A stretch of DNA of 64,000 bases from assembly GCA_003331105.1 (NCBI GenBank), contig QEND01000001.1, positions 372,001-436,000 of the forward strand, read 5' to 3'. The notes under the pieces are model-generated. The model had not been told where the DNA came from. It saw only the letters and a list, made by a program, of their open reading frames with translations, and did not search any database. The number at the start of each line of letters is the position of its first letter. Position 1 is the first letter of the stretch. This document shows, one piece after another, positions 9,767-18,032 of the stretch. Position numbers and translations under genes: made by a program. The stretch comes from Candidatus Tokpelaia sp. JSC161 (GTDB lineage Bacteria > Pseudomonadota > Alphaproteobacteria > Rhizobiales > Rhizobiaceae).

Positions 9767-11164
9767 TCAAGCTAATGACTTATTTATAGATTCCACCATT
9801 TTTTTCGCATCCCCAAACAACATCATAGTATTTTCCCTAAAAAATAGTTCATTATCTATCCCAGAATACCCAGACCCCAAACCCCGCTTCAGAAATAAAA
9901 CAGTACCTGCTTTTTCTACTTCAAGAATAGGCATACCATAAATTGGCGAAGAAGGATCAGTTTTAGCAGCAGGATTCGTTACATCATTTGCCCCAATAAT
10001 AAAGGCTACATCAGCAGTTGAAAACTCAGAATTGATATCCTCTAATTCAAAAACATCCTCATAAGAAACATTGGCTTCTGCAAGCAAAACATTCATATGC
10101 CCAGGCATACGACCTGCCACAGGATGAATAGCATACTTAACTTCGACACCCTCATTTTTAATTTTATTAGCCATTTCACGAAGTGCATGTTGAGCCTGTG
10201 CAACAGCCATCCCATATCCTGGAACAATAATGACCTTCGAAGCATTTTTTATCACAAAGGCAGCATCATCCGCAGATCCTTTTTTAACAAAACGCTGTTT
10301 CCCGTTACTCGTAGAAGGAATAAGTGTCTCACTACCAAAACCACCAAGAATCACAGAAATAAATGAACGATTCATACCTTTACACATTATATAGCTTAAA
10401 ATAGCACCAGAAGAACCTACAAGAGCACCAGTAATAATAAGCGCCATATTGGCTAATGTAAAACCAATACCTGCAGCAGCCCATCCTGAATAAGAATTCA
10501 GCATAGAAACAACAACAGGCATATCTGCACCGCCAATAGGAAGAATCATACTCATTCCAAAGAAAAACGATAAAAGAACAAGACACCAAAAGACAAAATG
10601 ACTTCCAGTCATAACTAGAATCATGATAAAAATAGCTATAGCTGCACAAAAACACATGTTCATAAAATGACGATAAGCCAAAATAATAGGCTTGCCAGAA
10701 ATACGCTCATCTAATTTCAAAAATGCTACCACAGAACCACTAAAAGTCATTGTCCCGATCCAAACTCCAATTGCCATTTCAAAAAGCGCTAAAGTATGAA
10801 TCGATCCAAGAGCACCAATACCAAAAGAAGAAGGAGAATATAATGCTGCGGCTGAAACCATCACCGCTGAAAAACCAATAAGAGAGTGAAAGGCCGCAAT
10901 TAACTGAGGCATCGCTGTCATAGCAATCCGCTTCGCAATCAATGCACCAATCACAGCACCAATCCCAAGTCCAAAAAGAATCAATACCAGTCTAGAAAAA
11001 TCAGGGAGGACTAAAAGTAATGTTATCAAAACGGCCAACCCCATCCCTATTATACCACAAAAATTCCCATGACGGCTTGTAGAAGGGTGAGAAAGACCAC
11101 GCAAAGCTAGAATAAAAAGAGAAGCTGAAATAAGATAAAGAAATGCTGCGAAATTAACGCTCAT
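9767..11164 (-). CDS. pntB: NAD(P) transhydrogenase beta subunit
   Basis: 465 aa membrane protein. Together with PntA it couples hydride transfer from NADH to NADP+ to proton entry, supplying NADPH. About nine hydrophobic helices cover residues 1-270, followed by the NADP(H)-binding domain III (VIIVPGYGMAVAQAQ near residue 315; VAFIIGANDVTNPAA; GMPILEVEKAG). It is the last gene of pntAA-pntAB-pntB on the minus strand, 10 bp after pntAB. The length matches the family and all domain III motifs are present. Confidence 0.95.
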   Translation of the reverse strand: MSVNFAAFLYLISASLFILALRGLSHPSTSRHGNFCGIIGMGLAVLITLLLVLPDFSRLVLILFGLGIGAVIGALIAKRIAMTAMPQLIAAFHSLIGFSAVMVSAAALYSPSSFGIGALGSIHTLALFEMAIGVWIGTMTFSGSVVAFLKLDERISGKPIILAYRHFMNMCFCAAIAIFIMILVMTGSHFVFWCLVLLSFFFGMSMILPIGGADMPVVVSMLNSYSGWAAAGIGFTLANMALIITGALVGSSGAILSYIMCKGMNRSFISVILGGFGSETLIPSTSNGKQRFVKKGSADDAAFVIKNASKVIIVPGYGMAVAQAQHALREMANKIKNEGVEVKYAIHPVAGRMPGHMNVLLAEANVSYEDVFELEDINSEFSTADVAFIIGANDVTNPAAKTDPSSPIYGMPILEVEKAGTVLFLKRGLGSGYSGIDNELFFRENTMMLFGDAKKMVESINKSLA

Positions 11165-11174
11165 ATCAAACCTC

Positions 11175-11567
11175 TCATCTTTCTTTTTTTCTGTACATGG
11201 CTAACATACGCTGCGTGACAAGAAACCCACCAAAAATATTAGTGCTTGCAAACACGAGAGCAAGAAATCCAAAAAGTATAGCGTAACCTGATAATGATTC
11301 CCCAATAGCTAACAAAGCACCAACTATAATCACTGAGGAAATCGCATTTGTAACAGCCATAAGAGGCGTATGTAATGCAGGAGTCACTGCCCAGACAACA
11401 TAATAACCAATAAATATGGATAATATAAAAATCGCTAACTGAAAAATAAATGGATCAATAGCAGAACCTGTGTGTAGCAAAGAAGAAATATCCGTACTTA
11501 CTTCTCTCACAGAGTTTAACGATTCTTGTAACCTATCAAGCGCTTGATCAAGAGCTTCCACCTTCAT
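11175..11567 (-). CDS. pntAB: NAD(P) transhydrogenase alpha-2 (membrane) subunit
   Basis: 130 aa. It is the small membrane part of the alpha chain, separate from the soluble part as is usual in Alphaproteobacteria. It has a hydrophilic N-terminal stretch of about 45 residues and then three hydrophobic helices (FIFQLAIFILSIFIGYYVVWAV, interrupted by TPALHTPLMAVTNAIS, the typical transhydrogenase motif, then two more). It lies between pntAA (40 bp gap) and pntB (10 bp gap). The 5' hydrophilic segment is longer than in some homologues. Confidence 0.93.
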   Translation of the reverse strand: MKVEALDQALDRLQESLNSVREVSTDISSLLHTGSAIDPFIFQLAIFILSIFIGYYVVWAVTPALHTPLMAVTNAISSVIIVGALLAIGESLSGYAILFGFLALVFASTNIFGGFLVTQRMLAMYRKKER

Positions 11568-11607
11568 TATTCAGCTCCTTTCTTCTTATTCATTTCTCTC
11601 TCCTTCA

Positions 11608-12738
11608 TCAGCTTTGCAAGGAAAAAACAGGATGCACAACCCGACCACCATGTATCAGCAATGTTGCTTTGACAAGTTCATCGTTAAAATTAATAGCTAA
11701 TTTTTTTAATTTTTTATCCGTCATACTTTCAAGAAAAGCATAAAGATTACGCGCATACAGATAAGATGCCGTAGCCGCAATACGACTCAGATTCGTATAT
11801 CCAATAACCTTAACCCCTTCAATGTCAACTAATTCTCCATAAACACCTCCCTCAACATTCCCACCATGCTCTACAGCAAGATCTACAACAATAGCACCAG
11901 GCCTCATAGTTTGAAGCATTTTCCTCGTAACAAGACAAGGAGGCATACGCCCAGGAACAAGAGCCGTGGTAATCACAATATCCTGTTTAGAAATATGATC
12001 AGCTACAAGAAACTCCTGTTTCTTCAAATATTCATCTGACATCTCTTTCGCATAACCTTCAGCCGTCTCAGCTCCATAAAATTCTTCATCCTCCACAGCA
12101 ATAAATTTTCCTCCTAAAGAAAGAACTTGTTCTCTCACAGATGGACGAACATCATTCGCCGTTACTACAGCTCCAAGCCGTCTAGCCGTAGCTATAGCTT
12201 GTAAGCCAGCAACACCGGCCCCCATAACAAAAACCTTTGCCGCTGGTATCGTACCAGCTGCTGTTACAAGCATTGGAATAGCTCTGCTATAAACACCTAC
12301 TGCATCAATAACAGCCTTATAACCAGCAAGATTAGCTTGAGAAGACAAGACATCCATTGTTTGTGCACGAGTAATCCGCGGTAAAAGCTCTAGCGCAAAT
12401 CCAGTAATTTCCCTCTCGGCTAATGCAAAAATCTCATCCTCTGCACTATAAGGGCTAAACATAGCAAGCACAACAGCTCCTTTTTTATAAGTAGCCGCTT
12501 CATATTCTTTAGGCCTCAGAACCTTAATAATAACATCGGCATCCTCTACAGCATCCGAGTCCACAATTTCAGCACCAGCTTCTTTATAAGAAGAGTCTAA
12601 CATAGATGAAGCAAGCCCAGCACCTTTTTCAATAAAAACAGAATAGCCTATATCTATATACTTCTTCACAGTTTCCGGCGAAGCTGCAACACGCCCCTCC
12701 CCATTAAGTTCTTTGCTAACAAAGATAATTTCACTCAA
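11608..12738 (-). CDS. pntAA: NAD(P) transhydrogenase alpha-1 (soluble) subunit
   Basis: 376 aa soluble domain I, which binds NAD(H) and belongs to the alanine dehydrogenase/PNT family. Motifs seen are KELNGEGRVAASPETVKKY at the N-terminus, the Rossmann loop VFMGAGVAGLQAIATARRLGA (near 170-190) and the RPSVREQVLSLGGKF region. The start is TTG at 12738, supported by a strong AGGAGATAGGAC upstream at good spacing. First gene of the pnt operon. An alanine dehydrogenase is excluded by the RQD-loop region and by the adjoining membrane subunits. Confidence 0.94.
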   Translation of the reverse strand: MSEIIFVSKELNGEGRVAASPETVKKYIDIGYSVFIEKGAGLASSMLDSSYKEAGAEIVDSDAVEDADVIIKVLRPKEYEAATYKKGAVVLAMFSPYSAEDEIFALAEREITGFALELLPRITRAQTMDVLSSQANLAGYKAVIDAVGVYSRAIPMLVTAAGTIPAAKVFVMGAGVAGLQAIATARRLGAVVTANDVRPSVREQVLSLGGKFIAVEDEEFYGAETAEGYAKEMSDEYLKKQEFLVADHISKQDIVITTALVPGRMPPCLVTRKMLQTMRPGAIVVDLAVEHGGNVEGGVYGELVDIEGVKVIGYTNLSRIAATASYLYARNLYAFLESMTDKKLKKLAINFNDELVKATLLIHGGRVVHPVFSLQS

Positions 12739-12847
12739 GTCCTATCTCCTAAAAAATCTCTATTAATAAGTTATTCAGTCCAATTTACATATTCTCTTTC
12801 GTCTTGTAAAATCGTTACGATATATCCAGTATGAAATGGAGGAAAAT

Positions 12848-13756
12848 ATGGTAGAGGTCATTGATGGAAAAAAGTTTTCTGAAGAAATTCTTCAAAAAAT
12901 AAAAAATGAAACCACAACACTAATTAATAAGCATAATATTCGTCCCGGATTAGGGGTCATCATTCTTGGAGAGGATCCTGCTAGCCAAATCTATGTAAAA
13001 TCAAAAAGCCAAAAAGCAAAAGAATGTGGCTTTCATTCTATTACCAAAAAACTCAAAGGAAACACACCCGAACATACTCTAATCCAGCATATTCAAAAAT
13101 TCAATAAAGATCCATTAATTCATGGAATTCTCGTACAGCTCCCATTACCCTATGAAATTAAAAAAGAAGCGATCATTCAAGAAATAGCCCCTGAAAAAGA
13201 TGTAGATGGCTTTCATTACATCAATATTGGAAAACTCACAGCTGGAACAACACAAAATGCTTTTATACCATGCACAGCAGCTGGTATAATGATGGTCATT
13301 CAGCGCTTATATGGAAATGATCTATCTGGACTTGATGCTGTGATTATCGGCCGATCTAATATTGTTGGAAAACCTATAGCTAGCCTCCTTCTATCTGCTA
13401 ATGCAACCACAACAATTACACACAGCCATACACGCGATCTACCAGAAGTAGTCCGGAGTGCCGATATCTTAATTGCAGCCGTTGGTCAAGCAGAAATGAT
13501 TAAGGGAACTTGGATAAAACCAGGCGCTACAGTTATTGATGTTGGAATCAACCGTGTTAATACACAAACAAACAAAATACTTGGCGATGTAGAATACGAT
13601 ATGGCATCTATTATAGCAAAAGCTATTACACCAGTTCCTGGAGGAATCGGTCCAATCACTATTGCTATGCTAATGAGCAATACACTCAAAGCAGCTTACA
13701 ATTCTGCAAAAATAACACTTCCTCCTTTCCTTAATTCTGCAAATGACGTAGCTTAA
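12848..13756 (+). CDS. folD: Bifunctional methylenetetrahydrofolate dehydrogenase/cyclohydrolase
   Basis: 302 aa from the ATG at 12848. FolD interconverts 5,10-methylene-THF and 10-formyl-THF in one-carbon metabolism. Motifs seen are YVKSKSQKAKECGF (with the catalytic Lys), LVQLPLP, PEKDVDGFH, the Rossmann-like VIIGRSNIVGKPIASLL and TPVPGGIGPITIAML. An in-frame ATG exists at 12836, but GGAGGA lies directly between the two ATGs and favours 12848. The 3' end overlaps the convergent smr gene by 26 bp. Confidence 0.95.
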   Translation: MVEVIDGKKFSEEILQKIKNETTTLINKHNIRPGLGVIILGEDPASQIYVKSKSQKAKECGFHSITKKLKGNTPEHTLIQHIQKFNKDPLIHGILVQLPLPYEIKKEAIIQEIAPEKDVDGFHYINIGKLTAGTTQNAFIPCTAAGIMMVIQRLYGNDLSGLDAVIIGRSNIVGKPIASLLLSANATTTITHSHTRDLPEVVRSADILIAAVGQAEMIKGTWIKPGATVIDVGINRVNTQTNKILGDVEYDMASIIAKAITPVPGGIGPITIAMLMSNTLKAAYNSAKITLPPFLNSANDVA

Positions 13757-14096
13757 TATAGAGAGCACCAGTCCCCCCATGTCGCCGATCTGCTACCTTA
13801 AAAGCATTGATATAACAACGAAATTTATATGTTCTCAACCAAAGAGGAACAACACGACGCAATATACCCTTGCCCTTCCCTGTTATGACGAGAGCATACC
13901 GCAAACCACTATAGCTCGCGACATCCAAAAAATGCAAGAGCACAGAGTGCGCCTCTTCCTGTATTAAACCATGTAAATCAATACGTGCCTCAATATGAAA
14001 ATTTCCATCTGCAATCTTACGATAAAGAGACTGATCAAAAACATTTAACCTATATGAATCTAAATCATTAGCGTGCTTTAAGAAAGGACGTACCAT
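13731..14096 (-). CDS. Smr-domain protein
   Basis: 121 aa. The Smr domain (named for MutS2) is a small nucleic-acid-binding or nuclease fold. DLHGLIQEEAHSVLLHFL and ITGKGKGILRRVVPLWL are the two conserved blocks. The frame extends 51 bases further upstream, but AGGAGAG lies just before the ATG at 14096. It follows the tim44 gene closely (13 bp). In rhizobia mltA usually lies between them; here it has been lost. The cellular role of these stand-alone Smr proteins is not settled. Its tail overlaps the convergent folD gene. Confidence 0.88.
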   Translation of the reverse strand: MVRPFLKHANDLDSYRLNVFDQSLYRKIADGNFHIEARIDLHGLIQEEAHSVLLHFLDVASYSGLRYALVITGKGKGILRRVVPLWLRTYKFRCYINAFKVADRRHGGTGALYIKLRHLQN

Positions 14097-14109
14097 ATTC
14101 ACTCTCCTA

Positions 14110-14808
14110 TTATAAAACAATCGCATCCTGAACTGAACTAGCCTCATTCACACTCGTAGCAACCAATTTCCAATTGGGATCAGAAGCATATGCATCACGA
14201 GAAAATATCCAAATATCATGAACTTCAATAATCGATTTAGGATCACCATCAATTAAAATTTTATTTTTATCATAAGTAGCAGAAATGATATCACTACAAA
14301 AACGCACAGAAAGATATGACTCATTTTTCTGCATACTCGCAGAAATAATCTCTGCCATCTTTACACCAACAAAAGAAAATTCAATAGATTCTTCCTTAGC
14401 TTCACGCTCATCAATAGCTTTAGAAAAACCCTTATAAACCTCTTCAGACAATAATTTCTTTAAATCAACCCGATCTCCTTTAGAAAAAGCCACCATAATT
14501 ATTTCATAGGCTATACGCGCTCCATTACAAAATGATACAGGTGAAAAAGTATAATCAGCCTTTTTAATATCTCTTAAACCAGAATTCAACAATGTCCCAA
14601 ATGGAAAAACTGCATCAATATCAGAAAAATCATTAACAACTCTATCATAATGTGCTGGTAAAGTACCGCCTGTAGATACAAGAGAGTTCGAATAGGGATC
14701 AAAAGGCGGACGTTCATTCCCTGTACGTCTTCCTAAAACACTACGAAGCTGGATAAAAACCAACACAGCAAGTACAAAAAAAAATAATGTTACAATATTC
14801 AAGTCCAT
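14110..14808 (-). CDS. Tim44/TimA-domain membrane-anchored protein
   Basis: 232 aa. One N-terminal transmembrane helix (residues about 4-21), a Pro/Gly/Asn-rich spacer with the usual FDPYS, then a Tim44-like domain (FLxGARxAYEII pattern, here FCNGARIAYEIIMVAFSKGD, and the C-terminal DIWIFSRDAYASDPNWKLVAT). Bacterial homologues are inner-membrane proteins related to the mitochondrial import motor subunit Tim44; their role is only partly known. It is divergent from secB with a 219 bp spacer, as in many Alphaproteobacteria, which hints at a role near protein export. Confidence 0.9.
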   Translation of the reverse strand: MDLNIVTLFFFVLAVLVFIQLRSVLGRRTGNERPPFDPYSNSLVSTGGTLPAHYDRVVNDFSDIDAVFPFGTLLNSGLRDIKKADYTFSPVSFCNGARIAYEIIMVAFSKGDRVDLKKLLSEEVYKGFSKAIDEREAKEESIEFSFVGVKMAEIISASMQKNESYLSVRFCSDIISATYDKNKILIDGDPKSIIEVHDIWIFSRDAYASDPNWKLVATSVNEASSVQDAIVL

Positions 14809-15027
14809 TGGAACACTTATTCTCCTAAATCAAAAAAAATATTCGCATTCCAGCATGATCGAAAAATAAATTGCATATTATTCTAAAACGGATTCAGACT
14901 GAAATCAATGCTAGAGCATAGATATGCTACATTAATTATGGATACCCTTCCTAAAATTGCAGAAAAAAATCTTTCTTGTAAAAAAATTCTATGTTAGATT
15001 GAGTTTACAATAAGGGAATATTAGTCT

Positions 15028-15504
15028 ATGGCTGAATCTGAAGCAGAAACACCTCTTTTGAATGTATTAACACAATATATAAAAGATCTATCTTTTGAAA
15101 GTCCTACCGCTCCATATACTTTACGTGCAAGGGAAAAAGCTTTACCGATCAATAGCACGATCAATGTTAATGCAAATACGATAGGTGAGGATACATACAC
15201 TGTTCTTCTCACTATGAGCGCACAAGCCGGAGAAGAAAAAGAATTAATATTTAATATTGAACTCATTTATGGTGGTCTTTTTAAAATATGTCATTCTACT
15301 GAAAAAACAGTCCTAAAAACACTTTTTATTGAATGTCCACAACTTCTTTTTCCCTTCGCTCGGCAAATTATTGCCGATACAGTACGGAATGCTGGATTCC
15401 CACCATTGATGATTGATCCGATCGACTTTAATCTTCTTTTTCAAAATCGTTCAGAAAAAGAAAAAACCCTATCTGCACATTCTGCAAATAGTAACTGCAA
15501 ATAG
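15028..15504 (+). CDS. secB: Protein-export chaperone SecB
   Basis: 158 aa homotetrameric chaperone that keeps precursors unfolded and hands them to SecA. Recognisable segments are the QYIKDLSFESPTAPY start of the fold, YGGLFKI and the ECPQLLFPFARQIIADTVRNAGFPPLMIDPIDF block, which is the most conserved part of the family. Divergent from the tim44 gene. A weak SD (AAGGGAA) lies about 12 bases ahead of the ATG at 15028. The length is normal for an alphaproteobacterial SecB. Confidence 0.95.
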   Translation: MAESEAETPLLNVLTQYIKDLSFESPTAPYTLRAREKALPINSTINVNANTIGEDTYTVLLTMSAQAGEEKELIFNIELIYGGLFKICHSTEKTVLKTLFIECPQLLFPFARQIIADTVRNAGFPPLMIDPIDFNLLFQNRSEKEKTLSAHSANSNCK

Positions 15505-15541
15505 TCATTCTAATTCAAACCTACCGACTTAAGCCTTCTTT

Positions 15542-17827
15542 TTAAAAGTCTTGAGAAGTATAAGCTGCAAAAGCAGCCATAATAGCAATATCAGAATCTC
15601 TGGATCCAAGAGAAACAATCTGCACAGCTTTCTCTAAACCAATAAGAATAGGACCAATCACAGGGAGTCCTCCAAGCTCTTGCAACATATGAAGAGAAAT
15701 CGAAGCAGAATGATATCCAGGCATAATCAAAACATTTGCTACACCACTAAGCCCTATAAAAGGATACTGTTCTATGAATTTAGCATTCAGAGCAACATCT
15801 GCCCTCATCTCCCCATCAAACTCAAAATCAACAGCACGTTCATGTAATATCCTCACTGCTTCCTGAATACGATTCGTTGTTGCACCTTTCATATGACCAA
15901 AAGTAGAAAAAGCAAGAAAAGCAACACGCGGGGTATGCCCCATTTTGCAAACAGTTTTTGCTGCTAATTCAGCAATATTTGCCAAGGCAACAGCATCAGG
16001 CTGTTCATAAACACCAGTATCCGCTACAAATATAGTACGAGTACGACTAACAAGAATAGAAAGACCAATCAGCATCTCGCCAATAGAAACCCCTATCACA
16101 TCGCGAATCTCAGATAAACTTGTCTCGTAATTACGAGTTGCACCAGTCACCATAGCATCCGCATCACCAATGGCTACCATAGCTGCAGCAAAATGATTCC
16201 GATCATTTTTAATAATACGTTGACAATCCCGCTTCAGCCAACCCTTACGTTGCATTTTCTTATAAAGATAATCAACATATATGTTATTACGATCACAAAC
16301 CGATGCATTGATAACCTGTATTCCTTCACGCCGCAAATCAACACCCTCCTGCATTGCAGTTTGAAATACCCGATCTTCCCTCCCTACTAACACAGCCTTT
16401 CCCAATTTCTGATTCACATAAGAAACAGCGGCACGCATGACCTGTCCTTCTTCACCTTCAGCAAAAACAATGCATTTTGGATTTTTCTGCACACGTTCAT
16501 AAACAACACGCATAGTCAAAGAAACAGGATCGCGCCGTGCAACTAATTCACGCGTATAAATATCCATATTTTTTACTGGAAGAGCAGCTACACCACTTTC
16601 CATAGCAGCCTTTGCTACAGCTACAGGAATCGCCGACAATAACCGAGAATCAAAAGGAAAAGGAATAATATAATTCGGACCAAAACGTGGACGCTGATCC
16701 TGATAAGCAGCAACAACATCATCTGGGACATCTTCACGAGCCAGTAAAGCTAAAGCCCTTGCTGCAGCAATTCGCATGGGTTCATTAATCATCTTTGCAC
16801 GAACATCAAGCGCCCCACGAAAAATATAAGGAAAACAAAGAACATTATTAAGCTGGTTTGGATAATCTGAGCGACCTGTCGCTATAATTGCATCAGACCT
16901 GACCTCAGCTACTTCTTCTGGAGTAATTTCAGGATCAGGATTAGCCATAGCAAAAATAATAGGATTAGGCGCCATTTTTCTAATCATTTCCTGCGTTACA
17001 ACTCCTTGAACAGATACACCAAAAAAAATATCTGCCCCATCTATAGCCTCGTCAAGTGTACGTTTATCTGTCTCAACAGCATGGATAGACTTCCATGGAT
17101 TCATTCCCTCCTTTCGTCCTTTATAAATAACACCTTTCGTATCACAAAGAATAACATTTTCAGACCGAAACCCCATAACCTTTAGCAATTCAATACAAGC
17201 CAGACCAGCTGACCCAGCACCATTACAAACGAGAGAAGAATTACGCATATCACGTCCTGTAAGATACAAAGCATTTAGTAATCCTGCTGCAGCAATAATT
17301 GCTGTACCATGCTGATCATCATGAAAAACGGGGATATCCAAAACCTCTCGCAAACGGCTTTCAATTAAAAAACAATCAGGAGCTTTAATATCCTCTAAAT
17401 TAATACCACCAAATGAAGGACTCAGATCACGCACTACTTTAATAAAACTATCAACATCAGTTGTATCAACCTCAAGATCAATAGAGTCAACATCGGCAAA
17501 ACGTTTAAAAAGCACAGCTTTACCTTCCATCACAGGCTTAGAAGCAAGCGCACCGAGATTTCCTAATCCCAAAATTGCAGTACCATTCGAAACTACAGCA
17601 ACCAAATTTCCTTTCGCAGTATAATTATAAGCTAAACTAGGATCACGAGCAATTTCTTTAACCGGAATAGCTACACCTGGAGAATAAGCCAATGACAAAT
17701 CCCGTTGAGTCAACATCGATTTAGTCGGAAGAATTTCTAACTTTCCAGGACGTCCTCCTGCATGAAAATCCAAAACTTCCTTATCTAAAATAGCTTCTAG
17801 TGATTTTCTAGACATTTTATCGAACAT
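15542..17827 (-). CDS. maeB: NADP-dependent malic enzyme with C-terminal phosphotransacetylase-like domain
   Basis: About 761 aa. It decarboxylates malate to pyruvate with production of NAD(P)H. The N-terminal malic domain (LAYSPGVAIPVKEI, then GNLGALASKPVMEGK and FHDDQHGTAII) and the NAD-binding domain (VCNGAGSAGLACIELL) cover residues 1 to about 430. The rest resembles phosphate acetyltransferase, which in MaeB is regulatory rather than catalytic. The ATG at 17827, preceded by AAGGAAATAAGG, is preferred to an upstream in-frame start. It is divergent from mutS, as in rhizobia. It can drain the malate made from glyoxylate by GlcB. Confidence 0.95.
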   Translation of the reverse strand: MFDKMSRKSLEAILDKEVLDFHAGGRPGKLEILPTKSMLTQRDLSLAYSPGVAIPVKEIARDPSLAYNYTAKGNLVAVVSNGTAILGLGNLGALASKPVMEGKAVLFKRFADVDSIDLEVDTTDVDSFIKVVRDLSPSFGGINLEDIKAPDCFLIESRLREVLDIPVFHDDQHGTAIIAAAGLLNALYLTGRDMRNSSLVCNGAGSAGLACIELLKVMGFRSENVILCDTKGVIYKGRKEGMNPWKSIHAVETDKRTLDEAIDGADIFFGVSVQGVVTQEMIRKMAPNPIIFAMANPDPEITPEEVAEVRSDAIIATGRSDYPNQLNNVLCFPYIFRGALDVRAKMINEPMRIAAARALALLAREDVPDDVVAAYQDQRPRFGPNYIIPFPFDSRLLSAIPVAVAKAAMESGVAALPVKNMDIYTRELVARRDPVSLTMRVVYERVQKNPKCIVFAEGEEGQVMRAAVSYVNQKLGKAVLVGREDRVFQTAMQEGVDLRREGIQVINASVCDRNNIYVDYLYKKMQRKGWLKRDCQRIIKNDRNHFAAAMVAIGDADAMVTGATRNYETSLSEIRDVIGVSIGEMLIGLSILVSRTRTIFVADTGVYEQPDAVALANIAELAAKTVCKMGHTPRVAFLAFSTFGHMKGATTNRIQEAVRILHERAVDFEFDGEMRADVALNAKFIEQYPFIGLSGVANVLIMPGYHSASISLHMLQELGGLPVIGPILIGLEKAVQIVSLGSRDSDIAIMAAFAAYTSQDF

Positions 17828-18032
17828 CACCTTATTTCCTTTTTGACAATGCATAGCAATAAATTCTGTTCAGGCCAGCTACTCATTAAAATACATAAAA
17901 ATGTTACTGCTTTAGAAGCATAAGCATATCATATCTCTTTTACAAAAATCTAAAAAACACATAAATTCCTTTTCAAACATTTCAAAATCTTATATGCCAA
18001 ACCAAACACAAACTCAAAAATAGAAGAAATCA